A DNA stretch of 6,215 nt. Origin: Deltaproteobacteria bacterium (GTDB taxonomy: Bacteria > Desulfobacterota > DSM-4660 > Desulfatiglandales > Desulfatiglandaceae). The stretch is taken from positions 1 to 6,215 of the forward strand of contig QMLZ01000182.1 of NCBI GenBank assembly GCA_003646995.1, given 5' to 3'. The translations under genes and the position numbers were made by a program. The notes beneath the pieces are model-generated. The model made no database searches, was not told where the DNA came from, and worked only from the letters and a program-made list of their open reading frames with translations. Shown piece after piece: positions 1 through 6,215 of this stretch. The number at the start of each line of letters is the position of its first letter. Position 1 is the first letter of the stretch.

Positions 1-1196
1 AAATTATCAGATAAGAGTCTCTTTCCATCGGATCTGACCACTGAAGATATTTCCACATTTCCTCCGCCAGGTTCACTAATCTTGACATAAAGAGGTCCTC
101 CGGTTGGAGAAACTGCCACTGTAATTTCAGGATCCTGGTTTGAAGGAGCCCCTGTTGTTGTGGCGTCTTCGTCCCTATACGGGATTACTTGTTCATCGAG
201 ACCATCAGAGGAGTAAACTCGTATACTATCTCCATCGCGGGCCAGAAAATCCTTGATGTTATCCTTACCAGGCAGATCTATCAGTACATCTTTAATAAGA
301 AGATGGGCATAAACATCTTGTATGAGGGAAGTAAGTTCGCCGCCAAGTTCATCGCTATGTGCAAATTCTGTCTCAAAGGATATGAATTGTCCCATGAGGC
401 TAGATATCATCTTCCACCGCGCTATGCTGCAAGCCCCAGGATCAATATCACCAAAGTCAACCATGAGGGTGGGTTGTACAGGTTCATCATTAACCCAGCT
501 ATTAAGGATCTTAAAATCGATGAGAAGACCTTGTTCATTTTCCTTTATGATAGGCTGCCCAGATTCAATTACCAAGTTCTTTACACCTCCGTACCCTGTA
601 TTTTTTATTCGAACTCCTATGTCATAGGGGATGGGCGCTTCTGTTTCCATGGTAAAGGGATCATCTCCATAGACAAACTCCGGATAAAAGTAGTCAAGGA
701 CCAGCACAGGCTGAGGTCTCACAACAATTATGTCTGGCGCAACCTCTGTAACTTGTTCTTCTCCCTTTAGCTCGTATTCGAGGGTAGCACTCACATAATA
801 CACCTGACCAGCAGGGTCTGTCCCTCCAGCTCCTGGCGAAGGGATGATCAGCCAATGAATCTCAGCGGAAGTGTCAGGCTCTACGGTTCCGCTTCCATCG
901 ATCGCAGCTATGTTGTTTAGACCGAAAACCTGTATTGAGAAGGATGAGGATGCATCATTTTTTTCTGAATCCTGAATGTTCACAGTAGCTTCAACATTGT
1001 TAAGAGGTATCCCAACGAGGCCGTTGTTTATTGTCATCCGAGCATCAAATGCAACCCTCTCGAAGGTCAGTTCCTGTTCAATCTCAATCTTTACAGTCGC
1101 ACAGATGGCCTCTACTGCTTCGGATTTTTTTGGACTGATAAACCATGGCATAAGTCCTAACAAAAGATATATTGCCAAAGACATGATCCTTTTCAT
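1..1196 (-). CDS. secreted CARDB/Ig-like beta-domain protein, 3' partial
   Basis: An open frame of 398 codons from the ATG at 1196 to the left edge, with no stop. It starts MKRIMSLAIYLLLGLMPWFI and continues to SEA, a classical signal peptide probably cut after residue 26; Cys32 follows but there is no lipobox. Two beta-rich modules can be seen. Residues about 30-160 include VKIEIEQELTFERVAF, IHWLIIPSPGAGG and YYVSATLEYEL. Residues about 165-330 include VRIKNTGYGGVKNL, a CARDB-like strand pair, then ENEQGLLIDFKILNSW, MVDFGDIDPG, HSDELGGELTSLI and VLIDLPGKDNIKDFL. From memory this block recurs in large secreted proteins of Geobacter-like bacteria, sometimes near YD-repeat genes. CARDB domains are associated with adhesion; the exact role is unknown. 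It has its own ribosome binding site 75 nt after the transglutaminase-like gene. An in-frame ATG at 1184 (Met5) is a weaker start. Confidence 0.88.
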   Translation of the reverse strand, partial: MKRIMSLAIYLLLGLMPWFISPKKSEAVEAICATVKIEIEQELTFERVAFDARMTINNGLVGIPLNNVEATVNIQDSEKNDASSSFSIQVFGLNNIAAIDGSGTVEPDTSAEIHWLIIPSPGAGGTDPAGQVYYVSATLEYELKGEEQVTEVAPDIIVVRPQPVLVLDYFYPEFVYGDDPFTMETEAPIPYDIGVRIKNTGYGGVKNLVIESGQPIIKENEQGLLIDFKILNSWVNDEPVQPTLMVDFGDIDPGACSIARWKMISSLMGQFISFETEFAHSDELGGELTSLIQDVYAHLLIKDVLIDLPGKDNIKDFLARDGDSIRVYSSDGLDEQVIPYRDEDATTTGAPSNQDPEITVAVSPTGGPLYVKISEPGGGNVEISSVVRSDGKRLLSDN

Positions 1197-1203
1197 CCCA
1201 CTA

Positions 1204-1211
1204 TCCTCTCT
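1204..1211 (-). promoter_or_regulatory. ribosome binding site of the CARDB-like gene
   Basis: On the minus strand the sequence AGAGAGGA lies just before the ATG at 1196. AGAGG ends eight bases before the start codon. This is the best Shine-Dalgarno in the window. It favours Met1 over Met5 and shows that this gene is translated independently of the gene upstream. Confidence 0.75.
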
Positions 1212-1229
1212 TCTATTTTAATAGCATTT

Positions 1230-1254
1230 GAGCAAAGATGGATTTGCTCTTTTT
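1230..1254 (+). terminator. small hairpin with T-tract on the plus strand (possible terminator)
   Basis: A perfect 7-bp inverted repeat (GAGCAAA, 6-base loop GATGGA, TTTGCTC) is followed directly by five T residues on the plus strand. That is the layout of a weak intrinsic terminator for plus-strand transcription, although no plus-strand gene is seen. In minus-strand mRNA the same hairpin falls between the transglutaminase-like stop and the ribosome binding site of the next gene, without a U-tract. There it could act as an RNA stability or processing element instead. The stem is AT-rich, so chance is possible. Confidence 0.35.
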
Positions 1255-1271
1255 GACGTTGTGTCGGGTGC

Positions 1272-2213
1272 CTATTCCCATATGATTTTCAGGTTTTTTG
1301 GTTCATTTTCAAACTTGTACCTTTTGAAAAGTCCCACTGGATTTGCAATCCGTGAGGAGCATACTTCAAATGCAATGTAGCTGCTGCCGTCTCGGTCAAA
1401 AACTCTTTTTGCAGGGTCCGCAATATGCCAAGCACCTTCATAGTAAAACTCAGCCCAATTGTGGTAGAAGGCAGAGGTAAGCCTAGCGCATTCGTCACAA
1501 AGATATCCCCCCATAACCCTACTGGGTATATTATTTATCCTGCAGAGGGCAGCAAAAAGACATGCTAGTTCAGTACAATCGCCTTTTCTTGCTTTAAGTG
1601 TAGCCGAAGCTCCAGTAACCTTTTGCTTGTATCCACTGTAGGCAACATTGTCTCTCACCCACCTGTAGGTTGCGAAAGCACTGTGGTAAACGTTATGCCG
1701 CTTCAGTTGTCTCCCAAGGGTTCTCAGATGAGCATCATTTGTATCCATATAACTTTCTGCCCCTAGATAGGTATTCAGATCATGCTCACACAAGTCCAAG
1801 GGCAACTTGTTTATACTAAGAGTGAAATAGAGTCGGATGCCCTTTCTCTCAAATGGTTTGATTGACAGGGTATGGAACTTAATCCAAGCTGCTTCCTTTG
1901 TAGTACAGATTTCCGATATGGGGAATTTAGGACGAATTTCTATCTTTTCCAATGTTTGAAAGCTTGTTTTGCTTAAAGGAATCCGTACTGTGATGACGTG
2001 ATCTTTTAATGTCGTCTTGTTCTGATTTTCCAAGTACATAACCATGACCACAGATCTCTTAATGGAGAAGGAAGGGGCCGCGTGGGGTTCTATCATCTTC
2101 ACGGGCTTCATTTGGGAGCTTAGAGCAAATGAAGGCGCAAAAGCGGTAGTCATGAGGCTCACCCAAAGCACAAAAGAGGCCCCTTCTCTTACTGACCATA
2201 TTAGTTGCAACAT
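1272..2213 (-). CDS. secreted transglutaminase-like (cysteine protease-fold) protein
   Basis: 313 residues with the bacterial transglutaminase-like fold (PF01841 type). The chosen ATG at 2213 gives MLQLIWSVREG followed by a hydrophobic stretch ending near FALSS, a plausible signal peptide cleaved around residue 30. Residues about 50-135 form an N-terminal beta domain (LENQNKTTLKDHVITVRIPL, then a long beta run). The catalytic domain has YRWVRDNVAYSGY, then KGDCTE with Cys213, then YHNWAEFYYEGAWHIADPA with His251 and Asp266, so the triad is complete. Family members hydrolyse or crosslink Gln/amide bonds, or act as cysteine peptidases; the substrate here is unknown. The ATG lies 13 nt inside the Rhs gene and has no strong Shine-Dalgarno, suggesting translational coupling. 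A GTG at 2171 behind AGAAGGGG is an alternative start but would lack a charged n-region. An ATG at 2276 would place the start deep inside the Rhs gene and spoil the signal peptide. Confidence 0.9.
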   Translation of the reverse strand: MLQLIWSVREGASFVLWVSLMTTAFAPSFALSSQMKPVKMIEPHAAPSFSIKRSVVMVMYLENQNKTTLKDHVITVRIPLSKTSFQTLEKIEIRPKFPISEICTTKEAAWIKFHTLSIKPFERKGIRLYFTLSINKLPLDLCEHDLNTYLGAESYMDTNDAHLRTLGRQLKRHNVYHSAFATYRWVRDNVAYSGYKQKVTGASATLKARKGDCTELACLFAALCRINNIPSRVMGGYLCDECARLTSAFYHNWAEFYYEGAWHIADPAKRVFDRDGSSYIAFEVCSSRIANPVGLFKRYKFENEPKNLKIIWE

Positions 2214-5200
2214 CTGACGAATTCGGTCTTGACAATGGTTTTGCACTCGTAAAAGATTCCAGCAGAAACAGAACATCCAAGATCAAGTCCGCCTATTGAA
2301 GATCCAGTAGAAATACTACCAGAGGAGAAATCATAGCTTCCTCCGAGTGAAAGAGGTCCAATTCCCCCTGATAAAGCGCCATAATATGTACAACCAGTTG
2401 CAGGGGGGCACTGGTTGGAACTGTCGGGTGTGAAACTTATTCCCACACTGGTCCCAAGGATATAGCCAGCCCCTATCTTGGCAGAGGCAATCCAATATCG
2501 ATTGTAATAGTTTCCTGCGCAGCAATAGACTACAGTAAGGCCAACACCGCCTCCCGCAGGGCCCAGACCTACATCAATGCCCAGACTCGCACTAACACCT
2601 TCTCCTGTCACATCTGTGTATCTAAGCGGATTATCATTCGCATATAAGTATAAGTTCAGTCCGCCAGACAACCGCGTTGGATCTTCACTAATATAGCGGC
2701 CAATTTCTGGATCATAGTAGCGTCTGAGGTTATAATGGAGTCCTGTTTCTAAGTCATAATACTGACCAGGCAGCCTAATATTGTTTTCAATGCTTGAATC
2801 AGGATTTATATTGCACTTCCCGTACGATTCGCAGTTTGCTGACCAAACTATTTCACCAGCCTTAGAAAAGAGTTGAATAGGAGTGCCAAGCGGGCTGTTG
2901 TGGTAGAAGTAGCAATCACCACCAACTATCATTGCCACAGGATTCGTTGTCCAGAAGGAGTCGGGCTCATATACATATGCCTTCTGCAAATTTCCGGACC
3001 CATCAAATTCTCCGATAAGGCCTTCGTCAGAATACAAATAATATGTGACCTTGCCCCCTGTTTCCTTTTTCAATCGGCGACCAAAGGGATCGTAGTAATA
3101 TCTGGCAACTATGTTGTTATTGCCATCCTTGACTTCGACGAGATTGTTCTGGATGTCATAGATGAATTGAAAAACAACGTTGCTCCCAACTTTTTTTTCA
3201 ATAATAGAGCCATTGGCATCATAAGAGAAACTAACGTTTCCATAAGAGACCAATTGATTATTGCTGTTGTATTCCCACTGGGAAGGGAAATTGTGATCTG
3301 TAAGACGGTTTCCCGCAGGGTCATAAGTATAGTTCTCATTACCGTTTTCAGATTTTATGGCTTGTAAAAGCCTTTTGAGATTGTCGTACTTATACGTAGT
3401 TGTCTTGTTATCCATTGTGAAAGTATCTACGTTTCCCAGTTCGTCATAGGTATATTCATACTCAGCGAAGATCCCCGAACCGACTCGCCGCAAGACTGAT
3501 CTGGTTACCCTCATGAGTCCATCATAAGTCAAGATTTCTTCAATTCCATCTGGGAAGACTTTTCTTTGAGGTTTGTTCCAGAGATAGTCAGAATAACTGA
3601 TCGTTCCGTAGTTTTTTATTTCGATGGCAATTAGATTATTGGCCTGGTCATATGAATATCTGAAAGTTTGGTGTGCGCCAGAAGCGTCTACAATTGTCAA
3701 TGATTTTTTCTTTCCATTTTTAAAGTATTCATAATAGTAACTCAGCGAAAAGTCGCCGTAGTTCACGGTTTCGCTTGCCTTTCTAGACAAAGAATCATAA
3801 CCATATTGGGCCGAAGTAGTACCATCATCATAACCTGTAATAATTCCCACCTGATTATGAGTAATTGTTGTTTCTTTCTTTAGTGTTTGTAGGCTGTCAT
3901 ATTCTTGGATTTTCGCCAGACGATTTGCTGGGTCATAGCTAAGAGAGATTTTTGCTCCATTTGGGAATACCTTTTCGATGAGATTGCCCATTTGGCCATA
4001 GGAATAGGTTGTCTCTTGACCCATAGGTCTCTTTTCCTTTATGATTCGATCAATTGTGTCGTATTCCATTGATGTGGTATTGCCATTGCTGTCAGTAGCT
4101 GTCTCCATGTCTCCACGCCAGTTGTAAGAGAACTCGTTCCAATATCCTGAATCATCTGTTACTCTCAACACCCTGTTGAATACGTCATATTGAAGGATAG
4201 TATTGTGTCCTTTGTTATCTTTAATAGTTATGGTCCTATTTGGTAGATCATACTCATAGTAAGTGTCGATTACATTGTTATCATACCTTATCCTATCAAG
4301 GATTTTCCGTCCCCTGGGGTCGTATTCTCTATGTACAGCATATGTTGGGTAGATGATTTCCGTGAAAAGACTTCTACCGCCTCCTATCCCACAATAAATA
4401 CATTGACCATCATAGTTTTCAGTATAGTTATACAAGGTCTCATTTGAATTTCCATCTATGCTTTTGATCAAGCGACCGGCATTATCGTATTGGTAGATAA
4501 TGGTTTTACCCTCTTGGTCAATGAATTTGGTCCTGTGCCCATCCAAATCATATTCGTATTTCTTACTGCTTCCATCGGGCGCCAAGACCTCTATGAGGCG
4601 GTTATGAGCATCGTAGCGCAACTCAAATTTACGACCAGCAGGCTCACTTTCATCTGGGAATATTACCGAGGTAAGGTTACCAACTGCGTCATATTCAAAT
4701 GAAGTCTTTTCACCAAGGGGGTTTTCCCTAGAAACTATCCTTCCTTTTTCATCGAACACTTGTATCCATTCGCGATTTGTCGCGTCTGTTATGGTGGTGG
4801 GGTTACCCATTTCATCATATGATGCCCCCACTTCATTTCCCTCTGGATCGATCCTTCTTACCCTGTTTCCATATTCATCGTACTCATAGGTCAAGGTTTC
4901 TTTGACTGAATTTGGGCCGATTCTGCTCAATGTCAAAAGATTCCCGTGGTCATCATACGTGAACTGGATAATCATTGGTTGCTGGTTCTCATTACCGGCT
5001 CTTATTTCATTAACAAGACCATCTTCATTGTAAGAGTATGTTGTCACCTTTCCTAGTGGGTCTACGTGTTTGATCAGGTTTTTCCCTGTACCATCATATT
5101 GAAAGGTCTCTACTGAACCATCAGCGTAAGTAATCTGGGTTACGTTTCCGACTTCGTTGTATTTCTTAATTGTTTTGTTTCCATTGTTATCAAGAAATAC

Positions 5201-6215
5201 TTTGCCGTTTAGAGTATCGAGGACTTGAAGAACTGTCACGCCATTGACCGCAACCTTCTTCACATCCAGATTGTCACTGAACCAGATTTCTTTTGTGAGC
5301 CCCCCACTTGTCTCAACTCTGGCATAGTATTGTTTGTTTACTTCGTCATATTTATATTCAAAGAACTTTCCGACTCCATTTCCATCCAATACGCTAGCCA
5401 CACGTCCTGCATAATCATAACTGATGAGAGTCAAATGACCCAGAGGGTCAATTTTTTTTGCTAACCTGCCATTTTGATCATATTCATAGGTCCAAGTGTC
5501 ACCCGTAACGTCTATAACCTTTGTCAAAATTCCATTTGTGTACTCATACTCAACCCTATGACCTGTACGGTCCTCCACTGCTACAATAAGATCTCCGCTG
5601 TACTCATAAGTTAGGGCAGTGCGACCTGCAGAGTCTGCTATCTTGGCAATCCTTCCCTGTTCATCATATTCATAAATCGCAATTGTTAGCTTCTTGTAAC
5701 CAATTGAGACGACTTTTCCTTTGGAGTCGTATTTCTTCCATGCGCCGTCAGGGGACTTCCACAAAAATCCCATGCATTCGAACTTGCCTGTATCTTCCTT
5801 GATATTCCCTGAGGCATCTATCTCGTAATCTACATACCCTCCCAAAGTTGTGATCATATGGTTTCCGTTCTTAAAGACAAGGTTTTTGGGAGTGTAACAG
5901 TGACCATTGTCGTCCTCGCCGTCGCATTCATAGCTTGCAAGACTACTGGTCTCAAAGATTTCATCAGCACCTGTTTCTCCTATCTTTTCGTACTTCACTG
6001 GACCTTTGTACAGATACTTGTATGAACGGTGGTCAAATGAATAATAAGGAGTGATTCTCACTCTATCTAAGGCAAAAAACCACTTACCACCAGTATAGGT
6101 TCTTGTTGCTAAGGCCCATCCTCCATTTATTTTTATTTTCAGGTCATGGGTAGTGTCGTAATAGTCCCCCGTGACAAGAGCAACTCCTGAGCCTGTCCTC
6201 ATTTTTTTATCACAG
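2201..6215 (-). CDS. Rhs/YD-repeat family protein, very large, 5' partial
   Basis: Probably an exported Rhs shell protein; in studied Rhs and TcC proteins the YD array folds into a hollow beta cage around the C-terminal tip. Numbering from the ATG at 6202 gives 1333 residues. Residues 5-50 match the start of the DUF6531-like region (LVTGDYYDTTHDL, then GGWALATRTY). About 40 YD units (YEYDEQGRI, YEYDQNGRL, YQYDNAGRL, YYYDPFGRR) fill 177-1080. The Rhs-associated core closes at about 1144-1200 (LPGQYYDLETGLHYNLRRYY, then EDPTRLSGGLNLY). A 133-residue tip follows. The ATG at 6202 is probably not the real start: it has no Shine-Dalgarno, the frame stays open to the edge (Cys-Asp-Lys-Lys precedes it), and a family-conserved segment begins only a few residues later, so a signal peptide and N-domain are expected upstream. 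The TAA at 2203-2201 overlaps the next gene. Family assignment is near certain; function is inferred. Confidence 0.95.
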   Translation of the reverse strand, partial: CDKKMRTGSGVALVTGDYYDTTHDLKIKINGGWALATRTYTGGKWFFALDRVRITPYYSFDHRSYKYLYKGPVKYEKIGETGADEIFETSSLASYECDGEDDNGHCYTPKNLVFKNGNHMITTLGGYVDYEIDASGNIKEDTGKFECMGFLWKSPDGAWKKYDSKGKVVSIGYKKLTIAIYEYDEQGRIAKIADSAGRTALTYEYSGDLIVAVEDRTGHRVEYEYTNGILTKVIDVTGDTWTYEYDQNGRLAKKIDPLGHLTLISYDYAGRVASVLDGNGVGKFFEYKYDEVNKQYYARVETSGGLTKEIWFSDNLDVKKVAVNGVTVLQVLDTLNGKVFLDNNGNKTIKKYNEVGNVTQITYADGSVETFQYDGTGKNLIKHVDPLGKVTTYSYNEDGLVNEIRAGNENQQPMIIQFTYDDHGNLLTLSRIGPNSVKETLTYEYDEYGNRVRRIDPEGNEVGASYDEMGNPTTITDATNREWIQVFDEKGRIVSRENPLGEKTSFEYDAVGNLTSVIFPDESEPAGRKFELRYDAHNRLIEVLAPDGSSKKYEYDLDGHRTKFIDQEGKTIIYQYDNAGRLIKSIDGNSNETLYNYTENYDGQCIYCGIGGGRSLFTEIIYPTYAVHREYDPRGRKILDRIRYDNNVIDTYYEYDLPNRTITIKDNKGHNTILQYDVFNRVLRVTDDSGYWNEFSYNWRGDMETATDSNGNTTSMEYDTIDRIIKEKRPMGQETTYSYGQMGNLIEKVFPNGAKISLSYDPANRLAKIQEYDSLQTLKKETTITHNQVGIITGYDDGTTSAQYGYDSLSRKASETVNYGDFSLSYYYEYFKNGKKKSLTIVDASGAHQTFRYSYDQANNLIAIEIKNYGTISYSDYLWNKPQRKVFPDGIEEILTYDGLMRVTRSVLRRVGSGIFAEYEYTYDELGNVDTFTMDNKTTTYKYDNLKRLLQAIKSENGNENYTYDPAGNRLTDHNFPSQWEYNSNNQLVSYGNVSFSYDANGSIIEKKVGSNVVFQFIYDIQNNLVEVKDGNNNIVARYYYDPFGRRLKKETGGKVTYYLYSDEGLIGEFDGSGNLQKAYVYEPDSFWTTNPVAMIVGGDCYFYHNSPLGTPIQLFSKAGEIVWSANCESYGKCNINPDSSIENNIRLPGQYYDLETGLHYNLRRYYDPEIGRYISEDPTRLSGGLNLYLYANDNPLRYTDVTGEGVSASLGIDVGLGPAGGGVGLTVVYCCAGNYYNRYWIASAKIGAGYILGTSVGISFTPDSSNQCPPATGCTYYGALSGGIGPLSLGGSYDFSSGSISTGSSIGGLDLGCSVSAGIFYECKTIVKTEFVRCCN
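2204..2602 (-). other. variable Rhs C-terminal tip, Gly/Cys-rich, no recognised toxin motif
   Basis: These are residues 1201-1333, after the core. The segment is dominated by short alternating beta-like stretches rich in glycine and serine (GVSASLGIDVGLG, GAGYILGTSVGISF, ALSGGIGPLSLGGSYDF). It holds eight cysteines (1227, 1228, 1265, 1271, 1310, 1320, 1331, 1332), including two CC pairs, one of which lies one residue from the end. The preceding 1200 residues also hold only eight. Even number and spacing fit a disulfide-bonded extracellular beta domain. I see no HNH, deaminase, metalloprotease or ADP-ribosyltransferase signature. It may be structural or a carrier domain, or an unrecognised effector. 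Confidence 0.7.
2603..2773 (-). other. Rhs repeat-associated core, cleavage-motif end (residues 1144-1200)
   Basis: This is the diagnostic segment that ends the conserved part of Rhs proteins. It contains LPGQYYDLETGLHYNLRRYY, then DPEIGRYISEDPTRLSGG, then LNLYLYANDNPLRYTDVTG. In characterised Rhs proteins this block is an aspartate-dependent self-cleavage site that frees the C-terminal tip just after the second DPxG. Here the two relevant aspartates are kept (Asp1174 and Asp1197), but the second motif reads DVTG, with valine in place of the usual proline. Cleavage may therefore still occur but cannot be assumed. Confidence 0.85.
2963..5674 (-). repeat. YD-repeat array (protein-level tandem repeat, about 40 units)
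   Basis: Units follow the consensus (Y/F)xYDxxGR(L/I)xx(I/V)xDxxG with a period of roughly 20-23 residues. Examples begin near residues 177, 239, 439, 502, 570, 625, 754, 917, 958, 992 and 1035 of the Rhs protein. They are highly diverged in DNA: I see no long identical nucleotide copies, so this is an old array and not a recent expansion. Some units lose the YD core (for example ITHNQVGIITGY near 779 and DYLWNKPQRKVF near 872). One unit near residue 591-609 is interrupted by a Cys-x-x-Cys-Gly insert. The count is by eye. Confidence 0.9.

Noticed and set aside
189..770. Plus-strand open frame of 193 codons
   Set aside because: It lies wholly antisense to the CARDB-like gene, has no ribosome binding site or recognisable domain, and its translation is low in coherent structure. 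The minus-strand frame here has a signal peptide and family-like blocks.
976..1221. Plus-strand open frame of 81 codons
   Set aside because: It is antisense to the signal peptide and N-terminal domain of the CARDB-like gene and shows no start signal or recognisable domain.
1197..1271. A promoter in the spacer before the CARDB-like gene
   Set aside because: TATTAAAAT resembles a -10 box, but I see no -35 element at a proper distance, so there is not enough to call one.
2201..2276. Upstream ATG at 2276 as the start of the transglutaminase-like gene
   Set aside because: It would extend the overlap with the Rhs gene to 76 nt and put a Cys-rich, poorly structured leader before an otherwise good signal peptide. 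The ATG at 2213 fits better.
2059..2286. Small minus-strand frame at the Rhs/transglutaminase junction, considered as a possible immunity gene
   Set aside because: It overlaps both real genes in a third frame, and its translation shows no domain, no ribosome binding site and no typical immunity-protein features.
2873..3367. Plus-strand open frame of 164 codons
   Set aside because: It is antisense to YD repeats. Long antisense frames are common opposite repetitive Tyr/Asp-rich coding sequence.
2963..5674. Recent DNA-level tandem duplication within the YD array
   Set aside because: The units share a protein pattern but I find no long identical nucleotide copies. They look anciently diverged.

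Overview
All the coding sequence I can support lies on the minus strand. Three genes are read from right to left in what looks like one transcription unit. The first is a very large Rhs/YD-repeat protein that runs off the right edge at its 5' end. The second is a secreted transglutaminase-like protein whose start overlaps the Rhs stop codon. The third is a secreted, all-beta, CARDB/Ig-like protein that runs off the left edge at its 3' end. No RNA gene, transposase, integrase, CRISPR array or origin is visible. The plus-strand reading frames are antisense shadows of these genes.

Layout by position. 2201-6215 (minus) is the Rhs protein: an N-terminal DUF6531-like segment, about 40 YD units, the Rhs-associated core near its end, and a 133-residue C-terminal tip rich in glycine and cysteine. 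1272-2213 (minus) is a 313-residue transglutaminase-like protein with a signal peptide, a beta-sandwich N-domain and an intact Cys-His-Asp triad. 1197-1271 is a 75-base spacer holding a small hairpin and a good ribosome binding site. 1-1196 (minus) is an open frame of at least 398 codons that begins with a signal peptide. It never meets a stop inside the window, so a stop-bounded ORF search would miss it.

Organism. The sequence is a Gram-negative-looking bacterium of moderate GC (somewhat AT-rich by eye). From memory, both the Rhs repeats (with a CxxC-GGG unit inside the array) and the third protein (a conserved block around NTGYG, GLLIDFKI and DELGGELTSLI) resemble families common in Desulfobacterota/Geobacter-like and related environmental bacteria. 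That is recall, not a search result, and the phylum is only a suggestion.

How the genes may work together. Two of the three products carry export signals, and the Rhs gene very likely has one upstream of the window. This points to an envelope or extracellular system: a large YD-repeat shell, a thiol enzyme of the transglutaminase/protease fold that could process or crosslink a partner, and an adhesion-type beta-domain protein. The usual polymorphic-toxin layout (Rhs toxin tip followed by a small cytosolic immunity gene) is not seen. The tip has no nuclease, deaminase or ADP-ribosyltransferase signature that I recognise, and the slot where an immunity gene would sit is occupied by the exported transglutaminase-like gene.
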